Below are positions 1-12,500 of a stretch of 34,104 nucleotides of DNA, in pieces. A model generated the notes under the pieces. That model ran no database searches, was not told where the DNA came from, and saw nothing but the letters and a program-made list of their open reading frames with translations. This DNA comes from Planktomarina sp. GTDB taxonomy: Bacteria > Pseudomonadota > Alphaproteobacteria > Rhodobacterales > Rhodobacteraceae. The stretch lies in assembly GCA_020630015.1 (NCBI GenBank), contig JAHDCF010000034.1, forward strand, positions 1 through 34,104. The letters run 5' to 3'. Positions within the stretch are counted from its first letter, which is position 1; each line of letters starts with the position of its first letter. The position numbers were made by a program, and so were the translations under genes.

Positions 1-54
1 AATCGTACCAATGTTAACGTGCGGTTTCGTGCGTTCAAACTTTTCCTTAGCCAT
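1..54 (-). CDS. tuf: Elongation factor Tu, N-terminal fragment cut by window edge
   Basis: The reverse strand reads the first 18 residues of EF-Tu, beginning MAKEKFERTKPHVNIGTI, which is the near-invariant start of the family ahead of the G1 loop. EF-Tu is the GTPase that delivers aminoacyl-tRNA to the ribosome. The ATG at 54-52 is preceded by an AGAGGAG ribosome binding site at suitable distance. It follows fusA in the classical rpsL-rpsG-fusA-tuf order, separated by a large inverted repeat. The rest of the gene lies outside the window. Confidence 0.95.
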   Translation of the reverse strand, partial: MAKEKFERTKPHVNIGTI

Positions 55-81
55 GATGTGGCTCCTCTTTTCTTATCAGGT

Positions 82-134
82 GGCGGGGTGAACCCCGCCC
101 TACGGTGGATGGGTAGGGCGGGGTTCACCCCGCC
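82..134. repeat. 22-bp perfect inverted repeat between fusA and tuf (REP-like)
   Basis: Positions 82-103 and 113-134 are exact reverse complements (22 bp arms, 9-nt spacer). Each arm is itself a small dyad: GGCGGGGT, then GA, then ACCCCGCC. The element can therefore fold as one long hairpin or as two short ones. There is no downstream T-run, so it does not look like an ordinary intrinsic terminator. GC-rich GGCGGGGTgaACCCCGCC-type palindromes occur as dispersed REP-like elements in many bacteria; calling this one dispersed is inference, since only one copy is visible here. It may tune the fusA/tuf expression ratio or stabilise the fusA 3' end. Confidence 0.75.
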
Positions 135-141
135 ATCCCGG

Positions 142-2259
142 TTATGCGTATTTCGCTTGAATCTCGTCTGAGATGTTTTGCGGTACAGGATCATAATGAT
201 CGAACTGCATCGTAAACTGCGCGCGGCCCGAAGACATGGAGCGCAATGTGTTGATGTATCCGAACATATTCGCCAACGGCACCATCGCATCGATTGCAAT
301 GGCATTGCCGCGTGGTTCTTGGCCCTGAACTTGGCCACGACGTGATGTCAGATCACCAATGATGCCACCTGTGTATTCTTCAGGTGTGATCACTTCGACT
401 TTCATCATCGGCTCAAGCAGTTTTGCCCCAGCCAAACGCATGCCTTCGCGCATACACATACGAGATGCAATTTCGAAGGCCAAAACGCTGGAGTCAACGT
501 CGTGGAATTTACCGTCAACCAAGGCAACCTTAAAGTCGATCACAGGGAAGCCCGCCAAAGGACCACTGTCCATAACGGACTGAATGCCCTTTTCAACGCC
601 AGGGATGTATTCTTTTGGAACAGCACCACCAACAATGCGGGATTCAAAGCTGTACCCTTCACCCGGTTCAGTTGGTGAAATGATCAATTTCACTTCGCCG
701 TACTGACCAGACCCACCAGATTGTTTCTTGTGGGTATAGGTATGTTCAACTTCGTGCCCAATGGTTTCGCGATAGGCCACCTGAGGTGCACCAATGTTCG
801 CTTCAACCTTGAATTCGCGCTTCATACGATCGACCAAAATGTCGAGGTGAAGTTCGCCCATGCCTTTCATGATGGTCTGACCAGATTCCAGGTCAGTCTC
901 AACACGGAAGGATGGATCTTCAGCCGCCAAACGTTGCAGGGCGATACCCATTTTTTCTTGGTCGCCTTTGGTTTTTGGCTCAACCGCGATTTCGATCACT
1001 GGATCAGGGAATGTCATTGTTTCCAAGACAACCGGATCATTTTTGTCGCACAAGGTATCACCCGTTGTGGTGTTCTTCAGACCACCCAACGCGATGATGT
1101 CACCTGCGTATGCTTCGCTGATTTCCTCACGGTCGTTTGAGTGCATCAACATCATACGGCCCACACGCTCGTTGTTCCCTTTGGTAGAGTTCAACATGCT
1201 GTCACCTTTGGACAAGGTGCCAGAATAGATACGTGTAAAGGTCAACGATCCAACAAACGGGTCGTTCCAGATTTTAAACGCCAACGCAGAAAACGCCATG
1301 TCATCATCCGCACGGCGGGCAATGTTACGTTCTTCGTCTTCGTCACCGGGTTTAAAGCCCATGTAATCCACAACATCCAATGGGGATGGAAGGTAATCGA
1401 TCACGGCGTTCAGCAAAGGTTGAACACCTTTGTTTTTGAAAGCGGACCCACCCAAAACAGGAACAAACGCCATTTCCAAGGTGCCCTTGCGCAGCAATTT
1501 GCGCAGGGTTGGAACATCTGGTTCGTTGCCTTCAAGGTATTCCATCATGGCGTCGTCGTCTTGTTCAACGGCCGCTTCGACCATTTTACCACGCCATTCG
1601 TCAGCCATGTCTTTCAGGCTGTCGCGAATTGGGGCTTTGATCCAAGATGCGCCCAGATCTTCGCCCTGCCACAACCATTCTTCCATGGTGACAAGGTCAA
1701 CAAGACCTTCCAGTTCGTTTTCCGCACCAATTGGCACAGCAACCGGAACCGCACGCGAACCTGTACGATCCTCGATCATGTTCACGCAGTTAAAGAAATC
1801 CGCGCCGATTTTGTCCATTTTGTTGACAAAAACCATACGAGGAACTTTGTAACGGTCGGCCTGACGCCAAACTGTTTCAGTTTGTGGTTCAACACCGGCG
1901 TTTGCATCCAAAACACAAACCGCGCCATCAAGAACCGCCAAAGAACGCTCAACTTCAATGGTGAAGTCAACGTGGCCTGGGGTGTCGATGATGTTCAAGC
2001 GGTGCTTGGGTGTTTCGGCTGTTTCGCCATCTTCTGTGCGTTCCCAGAATGTGGTTGTCGCAGCAGACGTGATGGTGATCCCACGCTCTTGCTCTTGCTC
2101 CATGTGGTCCATGGTTGCAGCGCCGTCGTGTACTTCGCCAATGTTATGTTCTTTACCTGTGTAATACAGGATACGTTCTGAACATGTTGTTTTACCAGCG
2201 TCGATATGGGCCATAATCCCAAAGTTGCGGTAATACTCTAGTGGATATTCGCGTGCCAT
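142..2259 (-). CDS. fusA: Elongation factor G
   Basis: EF-G is the cytoplasmic GTPase that drives ribosomal translocation and, with RRF, ribosome recycling. The 705-residue product has the normal full length. The G1 P-loop AHIDAGKT is at residues 17-24, followed by the switch II DTPGH and the G4 NKMD motif, then the domain II-V regions, including the domain IV GQYGEV stretch. The ATG at 2259 has an AGAGG-like ribosome binding site. The gene lies 21 bp downstream of rpsG and is followed by an inverted repeat and tuf, so it is part of the streptomycin operon. A large antisense frame exists on the plus strand but has no sensible product. Confidence 0.98.
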   Translation of the reverse strand: MAREYPLEYYRNFGIMAHIDAGKTTCSERILYYTGKEHNIGEVHDGAATMDHMEQEQERGITITSAATTTFWERTEDGETAETPKHRLNIIDTPGHVDFTIEVERSLAVLDGAVCVLDANAGVEPQTETVWRQADRYKVPRMVFVNKMDKIGADFFNCVNMIEDRTGSRAVPVAVPIGAENELEGLVDLVTMEEWLWQGEDLGASWIKAPIRDSLKDMADEWRGKMVEAAVEQDDDAMMEYLEGNEPDVPTLRKLLRKGTLEMAFVPVLGGSAFKNKGVQPLLNAVIDYLPSPLDVVDYMGFKPGDEDEERNIARRADDDMAFSALAFKIWNDPFVGSLTFTRIYSGTLSKGDSMLNSTKGNNERVGRMMLMHSNDREEISEAYAGDIIALGGLKNTTTGDTLCDKNDPVVLETMTFPDPVIEIAVEPKTKGDQEKMGIALQRLAAEDPSFRVETDLESGQTIMKGMGELHLDILVDRMKREFKVEANIGAPQVAYRETIGHEVEHTYTHKKQSGGSGQYGEVKLIISPTEPGEGYSFESRIVGGAVPKEYIPGVEKGIQSVMDSGPLAGFPVIDFKVALVDGKFHDVDSSVLAFEIASRMCMREGMRLAGAKLLEPMMKVEVITPEEYTGGIIGDLTSRRGQVQGQEPRGNAIAIDAMVPLANMFGYINTLRSMSSGRAQFTMQFDHYDPVPQNISDEIQAKYA

Positions 2260-2280
2260 GATTTCAAGCCTCTGACTGAA

Positions 2281-2763
<483 letters not shown>

Positions 2764-3135
2764 TTACTTAGGACGCTTCGCGCCGTACTTCGAACGACGT
2801 TGCTTACGATCTTTAACGCCCTGTGTATCCAGAACACCGCGCAGAACGTGATACCGCACACCGGGAAGGTCTTTTACACGACCGCCACGGATCAGAACAA
2901 CAGAGTGTTCCTGCAAGTTGTGGCCTTCACCCGGGATGTAGCTGATCACCTCAAACCCGTTGGTCAAACGAACCTTTGCCACGCGACGCATCGCTGAGTT
3001 CGGCTTTTTCGGTGTCGTTGTATAAACGCGCGTACAAACACCACGCTTTTGCGGGCATTCTTGCAAGTGAACCGATTTTGATCGGCGGATTTTTGGCTGT
3101 CGGGGCTTCCGGATCAGCTGTTGAATTGTTGGCAT
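2764..3135 (-). CDS. rpsL: 30S ribosomal protein S12
   Basis: S12 controls decoding accuracy at the A site and is the classical target of streptomycin-resistance mutations. I set the start at the ATG at 3135, giving [13 protein letters not shown] and 123 residues, the normal S12 length. A longer open frame upstream (to 3444) has no ribosomal character and runs into the neighbouring gene. The conserved TTPKKPNSA segment (streptomycin loop) and the [11 protein letters not shown] and [10 protein letters not shown] motifs are present. Both lysines that mutate to resistance are wild type. It is the first gene of rpsL-rpsG-fusA-tuf. Confidence 0.98.
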   Translation of the reverse strand: MPTIQQLIRKPRQPKIRRSKSVHLQECPQKRGVCTRVYTTTPKKPNSAMRRVAKVRLTNGFEVISYIPGEGHNLQEHSVVLIRGGRVKDLPGVRYHVLRGVLDTQGVKDRKQRRSKYGAKRPK

Positions 3136-3245
3136 CGGCGGTACTTTCCCGTCTTTTACACATGTGTGGCAGGACGTACCCCGCCGGTTCCTATTTTTCA
3201 GGCAACAGAGGCGTCCCCCTATGGCCAACGAAAGTGCCCCGAAGG

Positions 3246-3274
3246 GCGTTATTCTTTTGCCAAAGCACGACCAA
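3246..3274 (-). promoter_or_regulatory. Candidate promoter for the rpsL operon
   Basis: On the minus strand TTGGTC (3274-3269) is followed by a 17-bp spacer and TAACGC (3251-3246), about 110 bp upstream of the rpsL ATG. The spacing is right and the -35 is fair, but the -10 is weak. Candidate promoters of similar form stand before rpoB and rplJ. The 265-bp gap 3136-3400 otherwise contains no gene that I can support, only G/C-rich tracts and a small CGGGG/CCCCG hairpin near 3370-3383. Confidence 0.35.
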
Positions 3275-3400
3275 AACCGCATCCCTTCCATTGGTCCGGA
3301 GGGGGCGGCGGGGTTTCCAGAGGAACAGTTGCCTGTTCTTGTCCACTTCACATTTTGATGTCGCCTTATCGGGGTATCCCCCGTGGCAGATGGGCGGCTT

Positions 3401-4306
3401 TTAGGGGGAGTCGCGGGACCTGTCAACAGGGGCTTGCGCATCACTTGTCCGCCGTTCGCGATACAGTGTGAACAATCCGGTCAAAACCACAATCAGGGCA
3501 CCAATTATTGTCAGCAAATTGGGCCATTCATCAAAGAACAAAAAGCCCAAGATCAAAGCAAACAAAAGCCCGGTATACCGAAACTGCGCGGTGAACCCGA
3601 TATCGCCGTGCCGCATCACCTGAACCGACACGATATACCCGATGGAAATAACAATCGCCGATCCAATCAGAACACCCCAAGTGGCCATAGAGACCGGGTT
3701 CCAATCTTCCCAAAAGGCCGCGATCAGGGAAAACAGGAATACGGCCATCGCCGCTTGTAACGACAAAAGTTCGGCCGATGCGCGCCCACCCAACATCCGG
3801 GCGAAAATATCCCGCCCTGTAACGCAGACAACACCCCCCAAGGCGTAAAATGAAAAGGCGTTAAACCCCTGCCCCCCCGGTTGAACGATCAACAACATGC
3901 CCGCAAAGCCGATGCAGATGGCAACCATCCTGCGCCAACCCAGCGGTTCATTCAGAAATATCATCGCGGCCAATGGGATGGTCAGGGGTAATATCTGAAG
4001 GATGGCCGTCATATTGGCCAACTCCATGTTAAATAGGGCCGTCACAATAAAGTAAGCCGCCCCCACTTCGGTTAGGGCCCGGGCCGCCATCACCCATTTG
4101 TCGTGGGTACTGATATCTTTGGGCCGCCATGTTTTGTTCACGGTAATCATGCAGGCCAAAAAGATCACCACCAAACCAGTTCGCAGACACAGTGTTTGAA
4201 ACACCGGCAAAACCCCACCCAAGGATTTGATCAAGGCATCATTCAAAGCAAACGCCCCCATAGAGGCAACCATGAACCCCGCCCCGCGCAGGTTTTCTGA
4301 GATCAT
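3401..4306 (-). CDS. EamA/DMT-family inner-membrane transporter
   Basis: The 301-residue protein has about ten hydrophobic segments arranged as two EamA half-domains (roughly residues 8-140 and 150-285). This is the pattern of the drug/metabolite transporter superfamily, whose members usually export amino acids, metabolites or drugs. In the first half, the stretch [18 protein letters not shown] and the following [10 protein letters not shown] match the family's conserved E(R/P) region; the second half has FFDEWPN at the equivalent place. The ATG at 4306 overlaps the stop of the upstream glycosyltransferase-like gene by four bases (ATGA), so translation is probably coupled. The substrate is unknown. 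The pair lies between rpoC and the rpsL operon and is not part of the translation machinery. Confidence 0.85.
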   Translation of the reverse strand: MISENLRGAGFMVASMGAFALNDALIKSLGGVLPVFQTLCLRTGLVVIFLACMITVNKTWRPKDISTHDKWVMAARALTEVGAAYFIVTALFNMELANMTAILQILPLTIPLAAMIFLNEPLGWRRMVAICIGFAGMLLIVQPGGQGFNAFSFYALGGVVCVTGRDIFARMLGGRASAELLSLQAAMAVFLFSLIAAFWEDWNPVSMATWGVLIGSAIVISIGYIVSVQVMRHGDIGFTAQFRYTGLLFALILGFLFFDEWPNLLTIIGALIVVLTGLFTLYRERRTSDAQAPVDRSRDSP

Positions 4307-5136
4307 GATGATTTCACTGCGTTAAGGGTTGGCGGGATATCACGGGTAAGATCATCCCATGTCAGGCCAAAATGTTCATCCAAAATGGGTTCCATTTCCT
4401 CACGTGATTTGGCCACACCTGAAAACCCGGCCTGACGGGGGGCATCATTAAAGCTGTGCATTGTTCGAATGAAGGATGGAACGCGTGTGTCGATATAAGT
4501 GTTGCACTTTTTGGGAACAAACCGATGGTTCCACGCATAAATATTTGAACGCCACGCCATTGGCGCTGTCACAGACAGGCCAAGACCAAGGGGCAGGTTT
4601 TCGGTAAGTTCGAAGAATTCCGGCTCATTGCCTGCCAAATCAAGATAATACCCAAGGTGATAGGCCAAGGCGAAGGGCCCCTTTGGCGTTACAACGGACA
4701 GCGCATCAAGGGTTTTGCGCATACGCGCGACATAGTTCACATCAACCATGTCATCATCATCCAAACGAAATGTTGTGCGATGTGTTTGGCCCAAGGCCGG
4801 GATTTCATGCACCACCTTGTTGATCATTTTGAAATGTTTGTCAGGCGCAACCTCGGCAATGCAGGCCTCTGGCACATCATCAATCAATGCAATCAAACGA
4901 TCTTTGTAGGGTTGCGGCAACCCCTCACCAATCAAGATCAGGGCCATGAAACCCTTATCGGTTTGATTGGCAATGGATGGCAGGCAAAACCGTTCAAACA
5001 GCTCAAACCGCTTTTCTAACCGGTCTGGCGCATACAAGACTGCTTCGCATTCCGCGATCGAAGCGCGCGATACTTCAAACGCCTCTAACGACGGTATCGA
5101 AAACCGCGTGATACCGATGATCTGGTTTTTGAACAT
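4303..5136 (-). CDS. Putative glycosyltransferase (rhamnosyltransferase-like)
   Basis: The 277-residue cytoplasmic-looking protein begins MFKNQIIGITRFS and reads as the family annotated as putative rhamnosyltransferase, with a GT-A-like fold. A run of four aspartates at residues 126-129 (FRLDDDDM) fits the metal- and sugar-nucleotide-binding DxD motif. Conserved-looking features around it are FERFCLPSIANQTDKGF (residues 47-63) and NIYAWNHRFVPKKC. I chose the ATG at 5136, which has a GGGATGG-like ribosome binding site; a TTG at 5151 would add five residues but has no such site. The stop overlaps the start of the EamA transporter gene. A role in making or exporting a surface glycan is inference; donor and acceptor are unknown. 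Confidence 0.75.
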   Translation of the reverse strand: MFKNQIIGITRFSIPSLEAFEVSRASIAECEAVLYAPDRLEKRFELFERFCLPSIANQTDKGFMALILIGEGLPQPYKDRLIALIDDVPEACIAEVAPDKHFKMINKVVHEIPALGQTHRTTFRLDDDDMVDVNYVARMRKTLDALSVVTPKGPFALAYHLGYYLDLAGNEPEFFELTENLPLGLGLSVTAPMAWRSNIYAWNHRFVPKKCNTYIDTRVPSFIRTMHSFNDAPRQAGFSGVAKSREEMEPILDEHFGLTWDDLTRDIPPTLNAVKSS

Positions 5137-5222
5137 AAAGGGCCATCCCAAGATCTGTTGAGAGGGAGTATGACAGAACCCCGCACCATCGCAATGGCCT
5201 TGGCGCGCAAACCTTCAAACCA

Positions 5223-5251
5223 AAAAGGGGCCGCGAATTGCAGCCCCTTTT
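5223..5251 (-). terminator. Intrinsic terminator of rpoBC
   Basis: AAAAGGGGC at 5223-5231 pairs perfectly with GCCCCTTTT at 5243-5251 across an 11-nt loop. On the minus strand the stem ends in a T-rich run. It lies about 20 bp past the rpoC stop codon, so it should end the rpoBC transcript before the glycosyltransferase gene. The plus-strand side is also T-rich, so it may work in both directions. Confidence 0.85.
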
Positions 5252-5270
5252 ATTAATTATGACACCAAGA

Positions 5271-8200
5271 TCAGCTGTCAAAAACATCCGATGCCGATGG
5301 CCCATCCGTTGGCGCCGCCAATTGTGCGGCCTGTTCGGCCTCGGCCCGGCGCGCTTCGAGAACCACATTGTCACGCTCTTGCGCGATTTTGCGGACCTTC
5401 TGCGTTGCACCACCTGTCCCTGCTGGGATCAAACGACCAACGATCACGTTCTCTTTCAAACCGATCAGTTTGTCTTTCTTACCCTGAACAGAAGCTTCTG
5501 TCAGAACGCGTGTGGTTTCTTGGAACGACGCGGCAGAGATGAACGAACGTGTCTGCAACGACGCCTTCGTGATGCCCAACAAGATCGGCTCACCCTGGGC
5601 CAGACGCACACCTTTTGCCGCGGCCTTTTCGTTGGCTGCATCAAATTCGGCTTTGTCCACGTGCTCACCCTTCAGCAGTGTTGTTTCACCGCTGTCGGTG
5701 ATTTCCCACTTCTGCAGCATCTGACGAACGATCACCTCGATGTGCTTGTCGTTAATTTTCACCCCTTGCAGGCGATAAACGTCTTGCACTTCGTCGATCA
5801 TGTAATCAGCCAAGGCTTCCACACCCATAACCGCAAGAATATCGTGCGGGGCTGGGTTCCCGTCCATGATGTAATCGCCCTTCTGGATGAAATCACCTTC
5901 CTGAACCGGAATGTGCTTGCCCTTCGGCACCATGTATTCAGCTTTGTCCATGGTTTCATCTGCAGGTTCGATCGCAATGCGGCGCTTGTTTTTGTAGTCT
6001 TTGCCAAAGCGCACATAACCATCAATTTCGGCAATGATCGCGTGATCTTTCGGACGACGTGCTTCGAACAATTCCGCAACCCGTGGCAAACCACCAGTAA
6101 TGTCTTTTGTCCGACCACCTTCGCGCGGGATACGCGCCAAGATGTCACCGGCCTTGACCTCTTGCCCATCTTCCGCGGACAGAACCGCATCAACAGACAT
6201 TGGATATGCAACCGGGTTGCCGTCATCCTTTTTCACAGGTTCGCCATCAGCGCCCGCAATGATGATCTTTGGTGCCAGCTCGTTGCCTTTGGGGGCCGCG
6301 CGCCAATCCATAACGATCTTCTGGGTCATGCCGGTTGCATCGTCGGTCACGTCACGGACGGCAACACCCGATGTCAGATCAGCATATTTCACCGTACCGG
6401 CCTTTTCCGCGATGATTGGAAGTGTGAATGGATCCCATTCAAACAACTTGTCACCCCGTTCAACTTGCTGACCGTCTTTGACCAACAAGACAGACCCGTA
6501 TCCAGCCTTGAAGCTGGCCACTTCGGTACCGCCTGCATCCAGAACGGCAACCACCGTAGAACGGCTCATCAACAGGTTTTGACCTGCGCTGTTTTCCAAC
6601 AAAATGGCATTACGCAGTTCGATCTTACCAGCCTGGCTGGTTTCTTGGAAAGATTGCTGACCACCACCTTGGGCAACGCCACCGATGTGGAATGTCCGCA
6701 TGGTCAACTGTGTACCAGGTTCCCCAATGGATTGCGCCGCGATGATGCCCACCGCTTCGCCCATGTTCACCTGCGTACCACGGGCCAAGTCACGGCCATA
6801 ACAGGCCGCACAGATGCCATCTTCGGTTTCACACGTCAGTGGGCTGCGGATCAGCATGGTTGCAACGCCCGCTGCCTCTACGGCATCAGCTTTGCGTTCA
6901 TCGATCATTTCACCTTTGGTCAACAACACCTCATCGGTGCCAGGCTTCACCACATCTTCCGCCGCAATCCGGCCCAAGATGCGTTCCGCCAAGGATGCAA
7001 TCACTTCACCATCATTCACGGCGGCACGCGCCGTGATTGACCGTTCGGTGCCACAATCAGGTTCACGCACGATACAATCCTGCGCAACGTCAACCAAACG
7101 ACGGGTCAGATAACCAGAGTTCGCAGTTTTCAACGCCGTATCAGACAGACCCTTCCGGGCCCCGTGGGTGGAGTTGAAGTATTCCAACACGGTCAAGCCT
7201 TCTTTAAAGTTTGAGATAATCGGCGTTTCGATAATCTCACCATTCGGCTTGGCCATCAGGCCACGCATCGCGCCCAACTGCTTCATCTGTGTCACAGAAC
7301 CACGGGCCTTACTGTCCGCCATCATAAAGACAGAGTTCGGTTCCTTTTCGGCGCCGTTTTCGTCGCGATCTTGCGATGAAATTGTCTGCATCATGGATGC
7401 CGTAACCTTGTCGTTACACACATTCCATGCATCGGTGACTTTGTTGTATTTTTCACCCTGGGTGATCAGACCGTCCATGTATTGCTGTTCGAACTCTTTT
7501 ACCTGTTCGCGAACACCATCAACGATCGTCCATTTATCGTCTGGGATAACCATGTCATCCTTACCAAACGAAATACCAGCGCGGAACGCTTCGCGGAAAC
7601 CCATGGTCATGATCTGGTCACAGAAGATGACGGATTCTTTCTGACCGCAATAACGATACACAGTATCAATCACGTTCTGCACTTCGCCCTTTTTCAACAA
7701 AGTGTTGACCAATTCGAACGGTGCTTTCGCATTTTTGGGCAGCAATGCCCCCAAACGCACACGGCCCGGCGTGGTTTCAAAACGCTTCATCACCTCGTTG
7801 CCTTCCTCATCAATCTGAGGAATTCGGGCTTCGATTTTTGCGTGCAGGTGAACAATACCCGCATCCAAAGCGTGCTGAACTTCGTCAACCGACCCAAAGA
7901 CCATGCCTTCACCGGCCATGCCTTCACGCATCAAAGATGTGTAATACAGACCCAAGATCATGTCTTGTGACGGAACAATGATCGGCGCGCCGTTTGCAGG
8001 CGACAGAACGTTGTTCGTGGACATCATCAGAACACGGGCTTCCAACTGCGCTTCAAGGCTCAGCGGCACGTGAACCGCCATCTGGTCACCGTCGAAGTCG
8101 GCGTTAAATGCCGAACATACAAGCGGGTGCAGTTGGATCGCTTTGCCTTCGATCAGAACCGGTTCAAACGCCTGAATGCCCAAACGGTGCAGCGTTGGCG

Positions 8201-9485
8201 CACGGTTCAGCATTACGGGGTGTTCGCGGATCACCTCGTCCAGGATATCCCAAACCTCTGGGCGTTCCTTTTCCACCAATTTCTTGGCTTGCTTCACGGT
8301 TGAGGACAGACCTTTGGCCTCCAAACGGGAATAGATGAACGGCTTGAACAGCTCCAACGCCATCTTCTTGGGCAAACCACATTGGTGCAACTTCAGTTCC
8401 GGTCCGGTCACAATCACCGAACGACCAGAGAAGTCGACGCGTTTCCCCAAAAGGTTCTGACGGAAACGACCCTGCTTACCCTTCAGCATGTCAGACAATG
8501 ATTTCAGCGGGCGCTTGTTGGCCCCTGTAATCACGCGGCCACGACGGCCGTTATCGAACAGCGCATCCACAGATTCCTGCAACATCCGCTTTTCGTTCCG
8601 CACGATGATATCAGGTGCGCGCAATTCGATCAGACGCTTCAAACGGTTGTTCCGGTTGATCACACGGCGATACAGATCGTTCAGATCCGACGTCGCAAAG
8701 CGGCCACCATCCAGCGGCACCAACGGGCGCAGTTCCGGCGGGATCACAGGGATCACCGTCAAAATCATCCATTCCGGGCGGTTGCCAGATTCGATGAAGT
8801 TTTCAACAATCTTCAAACGTTTGATGATCTTCTTAGGCTTCAGTTCGCCTGTTGCCTCCGCCAAATCGGCGCGCAGCTGCTCTGCCTCCGCCTCAAGATC
8901 GATCATAGACAGCATTTCACGAATGGCTTCAGCACCAATATTGGCGGTAAAGGCATCCATGCCAAATGTGTCTTGGGCATCAAGATATTCTTCTTCAGAC
9001 ATCAACTGACCGTAGGTCAGATCCGTCAGGCCCGGTTCGATGACAACATAGTTTTCGAAGTAAAGAATACGTTCCAGATCACGCAGTGTCATATCCAGCA
9101 TCAAACCGATGCGCGATGGCAGCGATTTCAAGAACCAGATGTGCGCAACGGGCGAGGCCAGTTCGATGTGGCCCATGCGTTCACGACGCACTTTTTGCAG
9201 CGTCACTTCCACACCACATTTTTCGCAGACAACGCCGCGATATTTCATGCGCTTATATTTGCCGCACAAGCATTCGTAATCTTTGATCGGGCCAAAGATA
9301 CGCGCACAGAACAGTCCATCGCGCTCTGGCTTGAACGTACGATAGTTGATCGTCTCTGGCTTCTTAATCTCACCGAAAGACCACGACAGGATCCGTTCAG
9401 GAGAGGCGAGCGAGACTTTGATTTCGTCAAACGCCTTTTGAGGTGTCAAAGGGTTAAACGGGTTTGTTGACAGTTCCTGGTTCAT
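5271..9485 (-). CDS. rpoC: DNA-directed RNA polymerase subunit beta'
   Basis: The beta' subunit forms the clamp and half of the active site of RNA polymerase. The 1404-residue product has the expected length for alphaproteobacteria. The N-terminal zinc finger uses Cys72, Cys74, Cys87 and Cys90. The catalytic motif NADFDGD is at residues 462-468, with Asp464, Asp466 and Asp468 holding Mg2+. A second Cys4 site appears later in the sequence ([15 protein letters not shown]). The ATG at 9485 opens [10 protein letters not shown]. The gene is 59 bp downstream of rpoB and ends at an intrinsic terminator. A 600-codon frame on the opposite strand (5238-7040) is an antisense artefact. Confidence 0.98.
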   Translation of the reverse strand: MNQELSTNPFNPLTPQKAFDEIKVSLASPERILSWSFGEIKKPETINYRTFKPERDGLFCARIFGPIKDYECLCGKYKRMKYRGVVCEKCGVEVTLQKVRRERMGHIELASPVAHIWFLKSLPSRIGLMLDMTLRDLERILYFENYVVIEPGLTDLTYGQLMSEEEYLDAQDTFGMDAFTANIGAEAIREMLSMIDLEAEAEQLRADLAEATGELKPKKIIKRLKIVENFIESGNRPEWMILTVIPVIPPELRPLVPLDGGRFATSDLNDLYRRVINRNNRLKRLIELRAPDIIVRNEKRMLQESVDALFDNGRRGRVITGANKRPLKSLSDMLKGKQGRFRQNLLGKRVDFSGRSVIVTGPELKLHQCGLPKKMALELFKPFIYSRLEAKGLSSTVKQAKKLVEKERPEVWDILDEVIREHPVMLNRAPTLHRLGIQAFEPVLIEGKAIQLHPLVCSAFNADFDGDQMAVHVPLSLEAQLEARVLMMSTNNVLSPANGAPIIVPSQDMILGLYYTSLMREGMAGEGMVFGSVDEVQHALDAGIVHLHAKIEARIPQIDEEGNEVMKRFETTPGRVRLGALLPKNAKAPFELVNTLLKKGEVQNVIDTVYRYCGQKESVIFCDQIMTMGFREAFRAGISFGKDDMVIPDDKWTIVDGVREQVKEFEQQYMDGLITQGEKYNKVTDAWNVCNDKVTASMMQTISSQDRDENGAEKEPNSVFMMADSKARGSVTQMKQLGAMRGLMAKPNGEIIETPIISNFKEGLTVLEYFNSTHGARKGLSDTALKTANSGYLTRRLVDVAQDCIVREPDCGTERSITARAAVNDGEVIASLAERILGRIAAEDVVKPGTDEVLLTKGEMIDERKADAVEAAGVATMLIRSPLTCETEDGICAACYGRDLARGTQVNMGEAVGIIAAQSIGEPGTQLTMRTFHIGGVAQGGGQQSFQETSQAGKIELRNAILLENSAGQNLLMSRSTVVAVLDAGGTEVASFKAGYGSVLLVKDGQQVERGDKLFEWDPFTLPIIAEKAGTVKYADLTSGVAVRDVTDDATGMTQKIVMDWRAAPKGNELAPKIIIAGADGEPVKKDDGNPVAYPMSVDAVLSAEDGQEVKAGDILARIPREGGRTKDITGGLPRVAELFEARRPKDHAIIAEIDGYVRFGKDYKNKRRIAIEPADETMDKAEYMVPKGKHIPVQEGDFIQKGDYIMDGNPAPHDILAVMGVEALADYMIDEVQDVYRLQGVKINDKHIEVIVRQMLQKWEITDSGETTLLKGEHVDKAEFDAANEKAAAKGVRLAQGEPILLGITKASLQTRSFISAASFQETTRVLTEASVQGKKDKLIGLKENVIVGRLIPAGTGGATQKVRKIAQERDNVVLEARRAEAEQAAQLAAPTDGPSASDVFDS

Positions 9486-9544
9486 TTTGAATTCCTATGA
9501 ATTAGGCCGAAAGCGAAGGGTGAAGTCCGGGGGCAAAGCGCCCC

Positions 9545-12500
9545 TTACTCATCCACCTCCGCATCCAGGAGTTCCATGTTCAGGCCAAGGCCGCGGACTT
9601 CTTTGACAAGCACGTTGAAGCTTTCTGGTACGCCAGCTTCAAAGTTGTCCTCGCCCTTCACGATGCTTTCATAGACTTTCGTCCGTCCGGCAACGTCGTC
9701 CGATTTCACCGTCAGCATTTCCTGCAAGGTGTAGGCGGCACCGTAAGCTTCCAATGCCCAGACCTCCATCTCACCAAAGCGCTGACCACCGAATTGGGCT
9801 TTACCACCCAACGGCTGTTGCGTGACCAAGCTGTATGGCCCTGTGGAACGCGCGTGGATTTTGTCATCCACAAGGTGGTGCAATTTCAGCAGGTATTTGA
9901 TCCCAACGGTCACCTGACGGGCGAATTTTTCACCCGTACGGCCATCATAAAGATCAGACTGACCAGATTCAGAGAACCCAGCGCGAACCAATGCATCGTT
10001 CACGTCGGCCTCTTTGGCGCCGTCAAACACGGGTGTTGCCACTGGAACACCGCCGGTCACGTTGCCTGCGGCCTCTAACAGGCGGGTTTCATCCATGCCT
10101 TCGATACCTTCGGCATACACGTCATCGCCATAGGCAATCTTCATCGCGTCACGCACAGGTGTCAGATCACCGCTGCGACGGTATTCGTCCAACGCATCGT
10201 CAATCTGAAGGCCCAAACCGCGTGCAGCCCAACCCATATGTGTTTCAAGGATCTGACCCACGTTCATCCGTGATGGCACACCCAGAGGGTTCAACACGAA
10301 ATCAACGGGCGTCCCGTCGGCCAAGAATGGCATGTCTTCCATTGGAACAACCTTGGAGATAACCCCTTTGTTCCCGTGGCGACCGGCCATTTTATCGCCC
10401 GGTTGCAACTTACGCTTCACCGCAACGAAAACTTTGACCATCTTCATCACACCTGGGGGCAGATCGTCCCCACGGCGGACTTTTTCGACCTTATCCTCGA
10501 AACGCGCATCCAATGTGCGCTTCTGCGCCTCATATTGGTCGTTCAGGGCTTCGATCACTTGGGCATCGCTATCGTCTTTCATGGCGAACTGCCACCAATG
10601 GCTGCGCGGTGTTTCATCCAGCAATTCTGCTGTGATCACGCCAACCTTGGTGCCTTTTGGCCCTTTAACGGCTTCTTTGCCTTCGATCATACCACGCAAA
10701 CGGGCATAAATGTTCCGGTCAAGGATCACCAACTCATCGTCGCGGTCACGGGCAAGGCGTTCCACCTCTTCCCGTTCGATCTGAAGCGCACGTTCGTCTT
10801 TTTCAACGCCATGGCGGTTGAAAACACGCACCTCAACAACCGTACCGAAATCACCGGGTGGTAAGCGCAAGGATGTGTCGCGCACATCAGATGCCTTTTC
10901 ACCAAAGATCGCACGCAGCAGTTTTTCTTCTGGTGTCATCGGGCTTTCACCTTTGGGGGTGATTTTCCCAACCAGAATGTCCGCTGGACCAACCTCTGCA
11001 CCGATATAAACGATGCCGGCTTCGTCCAAATTGCGCAGCGCCTCTTCACCCACGTTTGGAATGTCGCGTGTGATTTCCTCTGGGCCCAATTTGGTATCAC
11101 GGGCGGCCACTTCGAATTCTTCGATGTGCACGGATGTGAACACGTCATCGCGCACGATGCGCTCTGAGATCAGGATCGAGTCTTCGTAGTTGTAACCGTT
11201 CCAAGGCATAAACGCGACAACCACGTTTTTACCCAAGGCCAATTCACCCAGATCGGTTGATGGGCCATCGGCGATCACTTCGCCTTTGGTCACGTAATCA
11301 CCCACCTTCACCAATGGACGTTGGTTGATACAGGTGTTCTGGTTAGACCGCTGGAACTTGCGCATGCGGTAAATATCAACGCCCGCATCGCCCAATTCCA
11401 AATCCTCTGTCGCGCGAATAACGATCCGCTGGGCATCCACTTGGTCGATGATCCCACCGCGTTTCGCCATCACAGCCGCGCCTGAATCGCGGGCAACAAC
11501 GCCTTCGATCCCGGTGCCCACCAAGGGGGCTTCGGCTTGCAACAACGGCACGGCCTGACGTTGCATGTTTGATCCCATCAATGCGCGGTTGGCGTCATCG
11601 TTTTCAAGGAATGGGATCAAAGACGCCGCAACCGACACCAACTGCTTCGGAGACACGTCAATCAGATCAACCGCTTCGGTTGAGGCCATCATGTAATCGC
11701 CGTTTTGGCGGGTCGACACCATTTCGTTCACGAATTTGCCGTTTTCATCCAACACCGCATTCGCCTGCGCAACTGTGTGGCGCATTTCTTCGGTGGCGGA
11801 CATATAGCTGACGTCGTCTGTTACCACACCGTTTTCAACCTTGCGGTATGGTGTTTCGATAAAGCCGTACTTGTTCACCCGCGCAAATGTCGCGAGAGAG
11901 TTGATCAAACCAATGTTCGGCCCTTCCGGCGTTTCAATCGGGCACATCCGGCCATAATGGGTGGCGTGCACATCGCGCACCTCAAAGCCCGCACGTTCAC
12001 GTGTCAAACCACCTGGCCCAAGTGCTGACAAGCGGCGCTTGTGCGTCACTTCGGACAATGGGTTGGTTTGGTCCATGAACTGCGACAACTGGCTGGAACC
12101 AAAGAATTCACGCACTGCCGCGGCGGCAGGTTTCGCGTTGATCAAATCTTGCGGCATGACAGTGTCGATTTCAACCGATGACATGCGTTCTTTGATCGCG
12201 CGTTCCATACGCAGCAAACCAACGCGATATTGGTTTTCCATCAGTTCCCCAACAGACCGCACACGACGGTTGCCAAGGTGATCGATGTCATCCACGTCGC
12301 CTTTGCCATCGCGCAATTCAACTAAGGCCTTGATACAGGCAACAATATCTTCTTTGCGCAACGTACGAACGGTGTCTTCTGCATCCAGCGCCAGACGCAT
12401 GTTCATTTTCACCCGGCCCACGGCGGACAGATCATACCGTTCGCTGTCGAAGAACAATGTGTCAAACAAGGCGGATGCCGCATCAACGGTGGGTGGTTCA

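Noticed and set aside
1141-2181. 346-codon open frame on the plus strand
   Set aside because: It is antisense to fusA and has no family-like motifs; it reflects the codon pattern of fusA.
3136-3444. Upstream extension of the rpsL frame
   Set aside because: It encodes no S12-like sequence and overlaps the end of the EamA gene; the ATG at 3135 gives the exact family length.
5238-7040. 600-codon open frame on the plus strand
   Set aside because: It lies fully antisense to rpoC, and its composition (many His, Cys, Phe, Arg) is that of a shadow of a highly expressed gene.
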